Below, piece by piece: positions 40,087 through 48,215 of a stretch of DNA of 64,000 nucleotides. The stretch is from Clostridia bacterium (lineage in GTDB: Bacteria; Bacillota; Clostridia; Oscillospirales; CAG-272): NCBI GenBank assembly GCA_017481595.1, contig JAFUOY010000028.1, positions 1 through 64,000 on the forward strand. The letters are read 5' to 3'. Within the stretch, counting starts at the first letter, position 1, and every line of letters begins with the position of its first letter. Both the position numbers and the translations under genes were made by a program. Below the pieces are notes generated by a model. It made no database searches. It saw only the letters and a program-made list of their open reading frames with translations, and was not told the origin of the DNA.

Positions 40087-42504
40087 ATGAAGATAAAAAA
40101 AGTATTATTTTTTCTTTTGGCATCAGCGCTTATTATCAGCGCCGTCCTATTATCATCCTGTAAGGAATGTCAGCACGAATTTGGCGAATGGAAGGTAGTT
40201 TCCCCTGCCACGTGTACGGAAAACGGTGTAAGATCACGAATCTGCTCCCTTTGCTCCCTTGAAGAAAAGGGAGAGATCGAAGCGTCCCACTCCCCCGTTT
40301 CCTTACCCGAGGTTAAAGCCACCTGTACCAAAACAGGTCTTACTGAGGGATCAAAATGCTCTGTCTGTGATACGGTCATTACAAAGCAGAGAGAAACACC
40401 CATAGACGAACAGAATCACACTATTGAAATAATACCGGGAAGCAAGCCCTCCTGTCAAAGCACGGGATATAAGGACGGCAAAAAATGCACCGAATGTAAA
40501 AAGGTGATAGTGGAAAGAGAAAAATTAGATACTCTGCCCCACACTCCCGTAGTGAAAAAATCGAAGGATGCCACCTGCACCTCGTGGGGAAGCACCGAGG
40601 GACTTATCTGCTCCGTATGTGACGTGACCATAATGGCAGGAGAGCCCATTCCCCCTATTGAGCATACTCTTGATGCAAGCGGCGTTTGTACCATGTGTAA
40701 AAAGCCATATGAGTTCAGCGACGATCTTGAATACGTTTTAAGTGAGGACGGTACATATTATACCGTAAAAAGCCTTGGTGAGTGTACCTCCACCTATATT
40801 GTAATTCCCGACACGTATAAAGGCTTACCTGTTAAGGAAATAGGCAGCGGCGCGTTTTATATGGAACCCATTACCTACGTTAAAATAGGCAAGAACGTAG
40901 AGAAAATAGGCCATAACGCATTCTTCAGCTGCGGAGGTCTGTATTACGTGCAGATCCCCGACTCTGTGGTTGAAATTGATGATTGCGCCTTTGATTTCTG
41001 CAGCGGAATCAAGATGGTATTCTTTGGAAGCGGATTAAAAAATATCTCCTCCTCCGCCTTTGCAAGATCTGTAAATATAAACAGAGTTGTCGTTTCCGAA
41101 AATAACCCCTATTTCAAGGTAATAAATAACGTAATGTACACCTCCGACGGAAAAACTCTTGTGCTTTCCGCAAAGAAGAACGTAAACTTTCCAACCCTTG
41201 CAATACCCGAGGGTGTTGAAAGAATTGAGGATTGCGCATTCTACTATTCAACGTATAAGGAAATAACCCTGCCAAAGAGCCTTAAGGAAATCGGCAACGA
41301 GGCATTCTCAAGAGCCGAGGCTGAGATCATACACGGCGGTGAGGGACTTAAGAAGATCGGCGATGATGCGTTTATGTCATCAGCAATCAAAAGCTTTACC
41401 TTCCCCGAGGGGCTTGAGGAGATCGGACGCAGCGCCTTTTCAAGCACTTATCTTTCCTCCGTTACGCTTCCAAGCAGCATTACGGTTATTCCCTATAATT
41501 CCTTTTCCTTTAACGCGCACCTTAAAACCGTAATTCTTGGTAATAAAACCGCAGAAATATGCGACAGCGCCTTTGCGGAATCCGCCCTTGAATCCATAAT
41601 TATTCCCGACTCCGTAACTAAAATTGGCAAGGACGTGTTTAAGAAATGCCCAAATCTTAAATCCGTTACCATTGGAAACAACCTTACGGAATTTGATATG
41701 AGCGCCTTTGCAGAATGTAACGCTCTTGAAGAAATTAAGGTAAGTGACGAAAATAAGACCTTTGCTTCCGTTGAAGGTGTTCTCTGCTCAAAGGATAAAA
41801 CAACTCTTAAATTCTACCCTCTCGGAAATGAAGGTATTTCAATTCCCAAGGGTATTACCGTAATCGGCTCAGGCGCATTTACGGGATATACGGGAACGGA
41901 ATTTACAGTTCCCGACGGTATCACCACCATTGAATACGGCGCATTTAACACCTGTATGGAGCTTGAACGGATAACACTCGGCAAGGACGTAGCCTCATTC
42001 GATGCAAGCGCCTTTTCGGACTGCAAAAAGCTTAAGCACGTGGAAATAAGCAAGGACAACGCTACCTTCTGCTCCGTTGACGGCGTAGTATACTCAAAGG
42101 ACAAATCCGTTCTTATTTACTTCCCCTTGGCAAAGGAAGGCCTGACCCTTCCCGAATCCGTAAGGGTGATTGGCACATACGCCTTCTACGATAGCCTTAT
42201 AGAAAGCGTAGCTATACCCGACACGGTTGAAAAAATCGATAACAAAGCCTTCTATCTCTGCAACAAGCTCAGCTCCGTCACAATAGGCAGAGGAGTTAAG
42301 GAAATAGGAAATGGGGCATTCTCTCTTTGCATACTTCTTGAATCAATAACCATTCCCTCAAACGTGGAAATTATGGGAGAATCCGCATTTTTCTTCAACT
42401 CCTACGAAATGGTCATAAACTGCGAGGCGGAATCCAAGCCTGACGGCTGGAACGACGACTGGAACAGCGACGGCTACGAGGTGATTTGGGGTTATAAGGG
42501 TTAA
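40087..42504 (+). CDS. Cell-surface lipoprotein with four Cys repeats and BspA-type leucine-rich repeats
   Basis: 805 residues. Signal peptide 1-25 with lipobox LLSSC. Residues 27-215 hold four repeats of about 42 residues with the pattern ATCT-x2-G-x4-G-x2-C-x2-C and a closing His (for example TGLTEGSKCSVCD), plus a short CTMC tail; each could bind a metal. From about 230 on there are some 20 LRR_5 (BspA) repeats of about 23 residues with IxxSAFxxCxxLxxVxIPxxV. BspA-like proteins bind host or microbial surfaces. It has a strong ribosome site and is monocistronic. A hairpin array follows its stop. Confidence 0.88.
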   Translation: MKIKKVLFFLLASALIISAVLLSSCKECQHEFGEWKVVSPATCTENGVRSRICSLCSLEEKGEIEASHSPVSLPEVKATCTKTGLTEGSKCSVCDTVITKQRETPIDEQNHTIEIIPGSKPSCQSTGYKDGKKCTECKKVIVEREKLDTLPHTPVVKKSKDATCTSWGSTEGLICSVCDVTIMAGEPIPPIEHTLDASGVCTMCKKPYEFSDDLEYVLSEDGTYYTVKSLGECTSTYIVIPDTYKGLPVKEIGSGAFYMEPITYVKIGKNVEKIGHNAFFSCGGLYYVQIPDSVVEIDDCAFDFCSGIKMVFFGSGLKNISSSAFARSVNINRVVVSENNPYFKVINNVMYTSDGKTLVLSAKKNVNFPTLAIPEGVERIEDCAFYYSTYKEITLPKSLKEIGNEAFSRAEAEIIHGGEGLKKIGDDAFMSSAIKSFTFPEGLEEIGRSAFSSTYLSSVTLPSSITVIPYNSFSFNAHLKTVILGNKTAEICDSAFAESALESIIIPDSVTKIGKDVFKKCPNLKSVTIGNNLTEFDMSAFAECNALEEIKVSDENKTFASVEGVLCSKDKTTLKFYPLGNEGISIPKGITVIGSGAFTGYTGTEFTVPDGITTIEYGAFNTCMELERITLGKDVASFDASAFSDCKKLKHVEISKDNATFCSVDGVVYSKDKSVLIYFPLAKEGLTLPESVRVIGTYAFYDSLIESVAIPDTVEKIDNKAFYLCNKLSSVTIGRGVKEIGNGAFSLCILLESITIPSNVEIMGESAFFFNSYEMVINCEAESKPDGWNDDWNSDGYEVIWGYKG

Positions 42505-42517
42505 TAATCGTTTGCTT

Positions 42518-42540
42518 TGTGCCCTTTAGAACACAAAGCA
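42518..42540 (+). terminator. Hairpin after the BspA-type lipoprotein gene
   Basis: TGCTTTGTG / CACAAAGCA around a 10 nt loop close to the stop codon, without a T tract. It directly precedes the hairpin array. Confidence 0.4.
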
Positions 42541-42706
42541 ATGAATTGCCCTTACGGGCATGAATTGGCTAACGCCATGAATTGCACCTGCGGTGCGTGA
42601 ATTGCCTTCGGCATTGAAAAATAGGGCAATTCAATTCATGAAAACGTCAGTTTTCAAATCATGAAGCCATAAAGCTTCAATTCATGACGGCTTGGCGTCA
42701 ATTCAT
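42541..42706. repeat. Mirror-image hairpin array A (ATGAATT/AATTCAT separators)
   Basis: Left half: ATGAATT at 42541, 42560 and 42577 and GTGAATT at 42597, each followed by a different small hairpin (GCCC/GGGC, GGC/GCC, GCACC/GGTGC, GCC/GGC). Right half: AATTCAT at 42633, 42679 and 42700 and AAATCAT at 42656, enclosing GAAAAC/GTTTTC, GAAGC/GCTTC and GACG/CGTC. Left separators are complementary to right ones, so the whole unit can fold as a long stem with side hairpins. Array B at 47.95 kb has the same design with another separator. Confidence 0.75.
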
Positions 42707-42749
42707 TATTTCGCATTTGTGTCCACGAATGCATTACTTGTCAAAAAAA

Positions 42750-42786
42750 GAGGACAAAGAACTTCAAACATTCTTTGTCCTTTTTC
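42750..42786. terminator. Bidirectional terminator between the lipoprotein and DUF1667 genes
   Basis: AGGACAAAGAA / TTCTTTGTCCT around a 9 nt loop, with A and T tracts on the two sides. Confidence 0.85.
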
Positions 42787-42809
42787 TATCGGTAAGTATG
42801 GCAACCTTT

Positions 42810-43163
42810 TTAAACTTTAACGTTTCGTGTGGTAATTACGTTTGCCCCTGTGTCAAGAATATTTTCAATAACAGTATCTCCTATTTTTGCATCAGGGGAT
42901 ACGCGGACGGTGTTTATTACCTTCATACATTCAAGCATAAGCTCCTTTGGTACGGGCTTGTCCGTTTTTACGGGTACTACTCCGCCGCCCACAACGGGGG
43001 CGGTGGTGGTAAGGGTACGCATGGGCGCGGTACACTCCGTATTTGCGTATTCAAGACCTCTTTTACAGGTATATCCCTCAACGGAAAGGATCTTATTATT
43101 TTCAAGCTCCACCTTAAGCTGACACCCCTTAGGGCATACGATACAGGTTAATTCACGTGTCAT
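42810..43163 (-). CDS. DUF1667 protein (electron-transfer partner of GlpA-like dehydrogenase)
   Basis: 117 residues. The N-terminal CIVCPKGC and a third Cys in GYTCKRG, with NTECTAP downstream, mark DUF1667, which is found behind two FAD enzymes in many Firmicutes. The four Cys probably bind a metal or Fe-S cluster. It follows the FAD oxidoreductase by 15 nt and ends the operon. It may act as the small electron-transfer subunit. The exact role has not been settled. Confidence 0.88.
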   Translation of the reverse strand: MTRELTCIVCPKGCQLKVELENNKILSVEGYTCKRGLEYANTECTAPMRTLTTTAPVVGGGVVPVKTDKPVPKELMLECMKVINTVRVSPDAKIGDTVIENILDTGANVITTRNVKV

Positions 43164-43178
43164 ATTAAGTCTCCTCCG

Positions 43179-44426
43179 TTAAGATTCTATTGAAAAGGAC
43201 AAGGTATTGCCCTTTATATTTTTTATCATATCTGCAGTAATAGTCACCGTTTCCATTTCTCCCGGGGCTACCTTTTGCTTCTTTTTGTTTACAAGGATGC
43301 TTTCCCCGTCGCGCACAACGATGCGGACGTTACGGTAAATATCCGACACACGGAAGTATACGGTTACGTTTTCCTCCGCGCTGATCTTTTGAGGCACGGT
43401 ATATCTTACCTTGCCGTCGGTAATAAGAGAAATGTCCTTACCTGTGGTTGTTTTTCCCTTGATATAGTCGGCGGCTGATCTGCCCGCAATCTCCGACTCC
43501 TCGGAAACGTAGTCAACAAGATCGTGAACGTGAAGCACGTTACCGCAGGCAAAGACACCCTCTATTTTCGTTTGTCTACTCTGATCCACTATAGCGCCGC
43601 CCGTAATACGGTCAAGAGAAATGTCTGCGCTTTTTGTAAGCTCGTTTTCGGGCAAAAGTCCCACGGAAAGCAACAGAGTATCACACTCTATATACTGTCG
43701 GCTTTCATAAATGGGACGGCGGTTTTCATCCACCCTGGCAATGGTAACTCCCGTTACTCTTTCCTTGCCGTGTATTTCCACCACCGTATGGCTGAGCATC
43801 AGGGGAATGTTAAAATCGTTTAAGCATTGCTCAATATTACGGGCAAGTCCACCCGAATAGGGCATAAGCTCGCATACTGCCTCCACCTTAGCGCCCTCCA
43901 GGGTCATACGCCTTGCCATAATAAGTCCGATATCTCCCGAGCCAAGAATAACTACTTTTTTGCCCGGCATATATCCGTCCATATTTACAAAGCGCTGAGC
44001 CGTGCCTGCGGTAAAAATACCCGCAGGGCGTGTGCCCGATATATTTAGAGCGCCCTTGGGACGCTCGCGGCAGCCCATTGCAAGAATTATTGATTTTGCC
44101 TCTATCTCAAACAGTCCGTCCTCGCCGTTTATAGCGGTGACTACCTTGTCCTGAGTTATATCAAGGACCATAGTATTAAGCTTAAAAGGGATATTTCTTT
44201 CCCTTACCATAAGCTCGTAGCGGTACGCGTACTCGGGACCCGTCAGCTCCTCCTTGAAGCGGTGAAGCCCGAAGCCGTTATGTATGCATTGACGAAGAAT
44301 ACCCCCAAGGCTGGTATCTCTTTCGAGGATGAGGATATCTCTGATTCCCGCATCATAAGCGGCAACTGCGGCGCTCATACCCGCGGGTCCGCCGCCGATT
44401 ATAACAAGATCTGCTTTTACGGACAT
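43179..44426 (-). CDS. FAD-dependent pyridine nucleotide-disulfide oxidoreductase family protein
   Basis: About 415 residues. VIIGGGPAGMSAAVAA is the FAD Rossmann motif, VVILGSGDIGLIMAR the NAD(P) motif, and GVFACGNVLHVHDLVD the second FAD contact. No CxxxxC redox pair is seen in the usual place. The start at ATG 44426, right after the stop of the GlpA-like gene (TGA-T-ATG), is backed by GGGGGAT; the in-frame ATG at 44495 is inside that gene. It probably passes electrons between the GlpA-like enzyme, DUF1667 and NAD or another carrier. Confidence 0.88.
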   Translation of the reverse strand: MSVKADLVIIGGGPAGMSAAVAAYDAGIRDILILERDTSLGGILRQCIHNGFGLHRFKEELTGPEYAYRYELMVRERNIPFKLNTMVLDITQDKVVTAINGEDGLFEIEAKSIILAMGCRERPKGALNISGTRPAGIFTAGTAQRFVNMDGYMPGKKVVILGSGDIGLIMARRMTLEGAKVEAVCELMPYSGGLARNIEQCLNDFNIPLMLSHTVVEIHGKERVTGVTIARVDENRRPIYESRQYIECDTLLLSVGLLPENELTKSADISLDRITGGAIVDQSRQTKIEGVFACGNVLHVHDLVDYVSEESEIAGRSAADYIKGKTTTGKDISLITDGKVRYTVPQKISAEENVTVYFRVSDIYRNVRIVVRDGESILVNKKKQKVAPGEMETVTITADMIKNIKGNTLSFSIES

Positions 44427-44427
44427 A

Positions 44428-45858
44428 TCACTTATCCCCCTTCGTTTTGTAGTAATTGATAATTGAGCCGCCGCCAAACTTGGTAACGTCCTCAAACTTT
44501 ATGCCGCGCTCCCTTGCAATAAGGCCCACGACAATGGGAGAGCAAAAGCCGCCCTGACATCTGCCCATTCCGCCCCTTGTACGTCTTTTTACAGAGTCAA
44601 GGTCACAGGCGGGGGGATTTGTGCGGATAGCCTCCACGATCTCACCCTCGGTAATACCCTCGCAACGGCAAACGATACGGCCGTAGGCAGGGTCCTTTTT
44701 TATTATTTCATTCTTTTCTTCCATAGAAAGGGTGCTGAAATAGTGGGCAGGCTTACGGGTGGCTACGTAATCAGCCTTGATATTGCCAAGCACTCCCTTG
44801 TCCTTGAAAATACCCTCCACGTATTCCGCAATGGCGGGAGCGGAGGTAAGCCCGGGGCTTTCAATTCCTCCAAGGGTAACGACGCCGTTTCTTTCCTTGA
44901 CTATAAAGTCACCCGTGCTGCCAACGGAGCGAAGACCGCAGAACGAGGTTATCACCTTATTAAATGGAATATTTGCTACGTTGTCGCTTGCCTTTGCAAA
45001 TATAGTGGCAAAGCCCTCGGGTGTTACGGAGGTGTCCTCCTTGTCCTCAATATCCGTAGCCGTAGGACCAAGAAGCAAATTGCCGTCAACCGTGGGAGAT
45101 ACGAGGATGCCCTTACCCATTTTTGTGGGAGTGTGGAAAATAGTCCTTTCTGTAAAATTGCCGCACTCCTTGTCAAGAAGCATATATTCACCGCGGCGAG
45201 GGGTGATCTTAAAATCGCAATCCCCCGTCATTTCCGCTATTCTGTCGGAGTATACTCCTGCGCTGTTTACAAGGTATTTTGTCTTAATGACGCGACCGTC
45301 CGCGGATTTTATAAGATATCCGTCCTCCTCGGTATCAATACCGCATACCTCAAAGCCTGTCATAAGCTCCGCGCCGTTGTCCATTGCGTTGCCAACGGAA
45401 GCAATACAAAGCTCATAGGGGCAAACGATAGCGCCTGTTTCGGCAAGAAGGGCGCAACTAAGCTCGGGGTTAAGATTTGGCTCAAGCGTCTGAAGCTCCT
45501 CCTTTTCAATAAGGCGAAGTCCCTTTACTCCGTTTTTCAGACCTCGCTTATAAATTGCCTCTACCTCTGCTCTTTCATGCTCAAAGCCAACCACAAGTGA
45601 CTGATTTCTTTTATATTTTACTCCAAGGCGGGCGGCAACCTCCTCCATCATCTCAGAGCCGCGCACGTTAAAGCGCGCCTTAAGAGTGCCCTCCTTGGCG
45701 TCAAAGCCTGCGTGGACTATGGCGCTGTTTGCTCTCGTTGCGCCCATTGCCACGTCGTTTTGCTTTTCTAAAATGCATATTTTTATATCGTATTTTGAAA
45801 GGGCGCTTGCTACCATACCGCCTACAACGCCTGCGCCGATAATAGCTATGTCGTACAT
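44428..45858 (-). CDS. GlpA/GlpD-like FAD dehydrogenase with BFD-type [2Fe-2S] domain
   Basis: 476 residues. Residues 1-370 are an FAD oxidoreductase of the DAO family (IAIIGAGVVGGMVASAL, ATRANSAIVHAG, SAGVYSDRIAEM). The C-terminal 90 residues are a BFD-like domain with CRCEGITEGEIVEAI and, after about 34 residues, CQGGFC, giving four Cys for [2Fe-2S]. The arrangement is as in anaerobic glycerol-3-phosphate dehydrogenase GlpA; L-2-hydroxyglutarate oxidase-like activity is an alternative. AAGGAGAG lies before the ATG. It is third in an operon with a nucleoside hydrolase and an EEP-type phosphatase upstream and its FAD and DUF1667 partners downstream. Confidence 0.88.
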   Translation of the reverse strand: MYDIAIIGAGVVGGMVASALSKYDIKICILEKQNDVAMGATRANSAIVHAGFDAKEGTLKARFNVRGSEMMEEVAARLGVKYKRNQSLVVGFEHERAEVEAIYKRGLKNGVKGLRLIEKEELQTLEPNLNPELSCALLAETGAIVCPYELCIASVGNAMDNGAELMTGFEVCGIDTEEDGYLIKSADGRVIKTKYLVNSAGVYSDRIAEMTGDCDFKITPRRGEYMLLDKECGNFTERTIFHTPTKMGKGILVSPTVDGNLLLGPTATDIEDKEDTSVTPEGFATIFAKASDNVANIPFNKVITSFCGLRSVGSTGDFIVKERNGVVTLGGIESPGLTSAPAIAEYVEGIFKDKGVLGNIKADYVATRKPAHYFSTLSMEEKNEIIKKDPAYGRIVCRCEGITEGEIVEAIRTNPPACDLDSVKRRTRGGMGRCQGGFCSPIVVGLIARERGIKFEDVTKFGGGSIINYYKTKGDK

Positions 45859-45882
45859 TTTTCTCTCCTTGATTTTATGTTT

Positions 45883-46584
45883 TTACTGCTCGTCCTTGAT
45901 TTCTGCAACGTGGGGACGGTGGTCGGATGCCACGATGCTCGGCACCTCTGCCGAGATAAGCTCAATATCGGGGGAAACGAAGATATAGTCTATCTTCATC
46001 CTCGGCTTATCGGAGGGCCAGCTAAGACCATCGTTACAAAGAAGGGGCGCCGCGTCCTTCATTTTCGCTCTTATAGGGTCAAGGATGCTATCCTCGGGTA
46101 TAACGTTAAAATCCCCCATTAAAATGCATTTTTCCGAGAGGATGTGGTTGATAATTGTGTCTACTGCGTTTTCCTGCTCGTCCCTGCAGAGTCCAAAATG
46201 AGTAACAAGCACAGTATATCCGTTTTCAAGAGTCGCCTTTAAAAGACATCTTGTTTCGTAATATCCCCCGGGCGTTCTTCTCGGGCTTGGGTCGGGAATA
46301 ATTATGGTTTCCGCCTTTACTATGGGATATCTTGAAATAAAGCCGTTACCGTAATCACCTATATTTTCGTGTATCGCCTTTGCAAAGTAAGAGTAGGAAA
46401 GCCCCGTGCGGTAAGAAAGCTCCGCCGTTTGCATAAGGAAATCTCCCTCTCCGCCGTTGTACATTTCGTTAAGTCCAACTATGTCTGCTTTAAGGTCGGT
46501 TATTGTTTTTGCCATTAGGTCAAAATCTATTTTTTGCTCAAGAAAATTCAAGCAATGCTGAGTGTTAAATGTCATTATTTTCAT
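45883..46584 (-). CDS. Endonuclease/exonuclease/phosphatase (EEP) family hydrolase
   Basis: 233 residues. FNTQHCLN, GLNEMYNG (metal Glu), LMGDFNVIPEDS (catalytic Asp-Asn) and SDHRPHVAEI (final Asp-His) give a complete EEP active site. No signal peptide. Members cut DNA or RNA, sphingomyelin or inositol phosphates, so the target is open. It overlaps the nucleoside hydrolase gene by 1 nt and precedes the GlpA-like gene by 24 nt, suggesting a metabolic phosphodiesterase rather than a repair enzyme. Confidence 0.85.
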   Translation of the reverse strand: MKIMTFNTQHCLNFLEQKIDFDLMAKTITDLKADIVGLNEMYNGGEGDFLMQTAELSYRTGLSYSYFAKAIHENIGDYGNGFISRYPIVKAETIIIPDPSPRRTPGGYYETRCLLKATLENGYTVLVTHFGLCRDEQENAVDTIINHILSEKCILMGDFNVIPEDSILDPIRAKMKDAAPLLCNDGLSWPSDKPRMKIDYIFVSPDIELISAEVPSIVASDHRPHVAEIKDEQ

Positions 46585-47459
46585 TATTCTATCACCTCAT
46601 TTATCATATCGATATAGTATGAGTCCTCAAATTTCTTGCAGACAAATTTACATTTTGCGTTTTCGTCGGGTATGTAATAATTTGCTCCCGTTTCGGGATC
46701 TACGGAGGCACGGCATCTTACGAAATTATATCCTGCCATGTCTTCATCTCCTATTACCGCCATTATCGCGGTCATAGGGTCCCAGCTTTCTCTGCCATAG
46801 GGAGAGCCGTGATCTGCAAGGACCTGATATAGATAATCATCCCTTGAAAGAGTATTACCCGTAGGCACCCCTGCGCCGATCTCCCAGCCGAGAAGTGTTA
46901 TTTCACAAGGACATTTTTCAAGAACAACGCTTGCTGCCTTACGGGCGAAGGGTGTGTAGGAAAAGTTAAATTCCTTGCCGCCCTGCTCACTCCATTTTCC
47001 GCCCATTATCCACACCTTGCTTACCTTTTCCTTAAAAAGCTCCATTCCCGAAAGAGGGGAAATATCATCAGGCTCACTCATAAGCGCTCCTGCAAGGACC
47101 TGTAAAAAGCCTATCTCTATTATTTCCACCTTGCCCTCAGCTTCACAAATAAGGCGGCGGTATAATCTTACCGCATCCTCAAAATCGTCGTCCGTTTTGT
47201 CCGTTTCGGCAGCGAGCCTGGGCTGATATCTGTTTTGCCAATCCTTTTTGGGACAGCTTTTATCCACGCCTATTGGGATAATGCAGCTTTCCTTTTCCAA
47301 AAATCTATATAAAGAGGGAGCGGCATCGGGGGTGTGAGTGTTTATTCCCGCGCCGATAAAATTGATCTTGCCTGCCTTATGGCTTCTTGTAAGAACTCTT
47401 ACGGCAACGGCATCGTCGCAATCCTCTCCCCAATCTGTTCCCAAAATAATATTTCTCAT
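46584..47459 (-). CDS. Nucleoside hydrolase family protein (IUNH-like)
   Basis: 291 residues. The N-terminal GTDWGEDCDDAVAV is a variant of the calcium-binding DTDxGxDDAxA motif, with an inserted EDC. IWIMGG-type VSKVWIMGGKW and WDPMTAIMAV also match. The family hydrolyses N-glycosidic bonds of nucleosides. It is first in a five-gene operon. The altered metal motif leaves substrate and even activity somewhat uncertain. Confidence 0.82.
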   Translation of the reverse strand: MRNIILGTDWGEDCDDAVAVRVLTRSHKAGKINFIGAGINTHTPDAAPSLYRFLEKESCIIPIGVDKSCPKKDWQNRYQPRLAAETDKTDDDFEDAVRLYRRLICEAEGKVEIIEIGFLQVLAGALMSEPDDISPLSGMELFKEKVSKVWIMGGKWSEQGGKEFNFSYTPFARKAASVVLEKCPCEITLLGWEIGAGVPTGNTLSRDDYLYQVLADHGSPYGRESWDPMTAIMAVIGDEDMAGYNFVRCRASVDPETGANYYIPDENAKCKFVCKKFEDSYYIDMINEVIE

Positions 47460-47593
47460 ACAGTCCTCCTTAAAGAATCTCTATTCTTATTTTATTATAT
47501 AATAAACAAAGCTTAATTGCAATGAAATATCCTATAATATTTGCTTTGGAATTTTTACAAGGTTGGCATTTGTAAAAAATTTTCAAAAAAGAC

Positions 47594-47622
47594 TTGACAA
47601 AATTAAAATAGTGTGGTATCAT
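47594..47622 (+). promoter_or_regulatory. Promoter of tRNA-Arg
   Basis: TTGACA (47594-47599), 17 bp, TATCAT (47617-47622), about 18 bp before the tRNA. Confidence 0.8.
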
Positions 47623-47639
47623 ATCATACGCAAATATAT

Positions 47640-47715
47640 GCGCTCCTAGCTCAGCGGATAGAGTGCCCGGCTACGAACCGGTAGGTCGAGGGTTCGAATC
47701 CCCCGGGGCGCGCCA
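47640..47715 (+). tRNA. tRNA-Arg(ACG)
   Basis: 76 nt with encoded CCA. Acceptor GCGCTCC / GGGGCGC, anticodon loop CTACGAA with ACG (read as ICG), T-loop GGTTCGAATCC. Its last 18 nt are repeated exactly at 47895-47912. Confidence 0.95.
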
Positions 47716-47716
47716 T

Positions 47717-47757
47717 ATAAAAAGGTAGTACTCATTACGAGTGCTACCCTTTTTATT
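47717..47757 (+). terminator. Terminator of tRNA-Arg
   Basis: AAAAAGGTAG-T-ACTC / GAGT-G-CTACC-C-TTTTT, an imperfect stem with a 5 nt loop and T tract. Confidence 0.8.
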
Positions 47758-47760
47758 TCG

Positions 47761-47912
47761 CAAAATCTCACAAGGGGGATTCGAACCCAGGCGTTAAGAA
47801 AGGTGCCGGGGGCACGTTTTAGCCGATGACCGAAGGATTTTGCAAGACACAATGAACGATATAGGCTAACTGTCTTGCAAAATTCAAGAACGATATCCCC
47901 CGGGGCGCGCCA
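47761..47912 (+). repeat. Non-coding mosaic of tRNA-Arg 3'-end fragments
   Basis: 47774-47788 is an exact 15 nt inverted copy of the T-arm (47690-47704). 47895-47912 is an exact 18 nt direct copy of the tRNA 3' end (47698-47715), 197 bp away. Between them ATTTTGCAAGACA (47837-47849) and TGTCTTGCAAAAT (47871-47883) are perfect 13 bp inverted repeats. The direct repeat has the form of an attachment-site duplication, but no integrase gene is present. Confidence 0.65.
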
Positions 47913-47942
47913 AAAAACGACAGGTTAAACCTGTCGTTTTTT
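47911..47942 (+). terminator. Second terminator, behind the duplicated tRNA-Arg 3' end
   Basis: AAAAAACGACAGG / CCTGTCGTTTTTT with a short TTAAA-type loop. Confidence 0.85.
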
Positions 47943-47945
47943 TAT

Positions 47946-48115
47946 CCATTGCGAAAGCGATGGTATATCATCACGCGTCAGCGTGCATATCATCACCATA
48001 GGTGTATATCATCAACCTCAGGTTGTATCAAAGCTTTCACAATGATGATATACAACACTCTGTGTTGGTGATATACAATTCCTTCGAAATTGATGATATG
48101 CAATGCTCCGCATTG
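47946..48115. repeat. Mirror-image hairpin array B (TATATCATCA/TGATGATATA separators)
   Basis: The left half has separators of the form (G)(T/C)ATATCATC around the hairpins CCATTGC/GCGATGG, CGC/GCG, CACC/GGTG and CAACC/GGTTG. The centre is AAAGCTTT. The right half has the reverse complements (TGATGATATAC, TGGTGATATAC, TGATGATATGC) around CAACAC/GTGTTG, CAATT/AATTG and CAATGC/GCATTG. Loops are 2-6 nt. The architecture equals that of array A, with unrelated separator sequence. Confidence 0.75.
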
Positions 48116-48129
48116 ATTTTGAATAGCAA

Positions 48130-48190
48130 ACCGTCCCCTGTCTGTGAGGATTATTTATATTTATTCTTTACAGACACAGTACCCTATCTG
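48130..48190. repeat. GTCCCC-type short repeat, left copy
   Basis: ACCGTCCCCTGTCTG at 48130-48144 and a degenerate inverted partner ACAGACACAG (48170-48179) followed by TACCCTATCTG. Similar copies lie at 49617-49633 and 49636-49653, so the repeats flank the orphan membrane gene between them. Confidence 0.6.
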
Positions 48191-48215
48191 CAAATTTTTA
48201 TAGAATTTATACATC

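Noticed and set aside
42541..42706. CRISPR array
   Set aside because: Repeats are only 7 nt, invert at the centre, and the intervening parts are self-complementary hairpins of 10-16 nt. No cas gene is near.
44743..45600. Long open frames on the plus strand opposite the GlpA-like gene
   Set aside because: They are mirror frames of a well-conserved flavoprotein; translations look random and no start signal exists.
47946..48115. CRISPR array
   Set aside because: Same reasons: short separator, inversion at the centre and hairpin-forming inserts.
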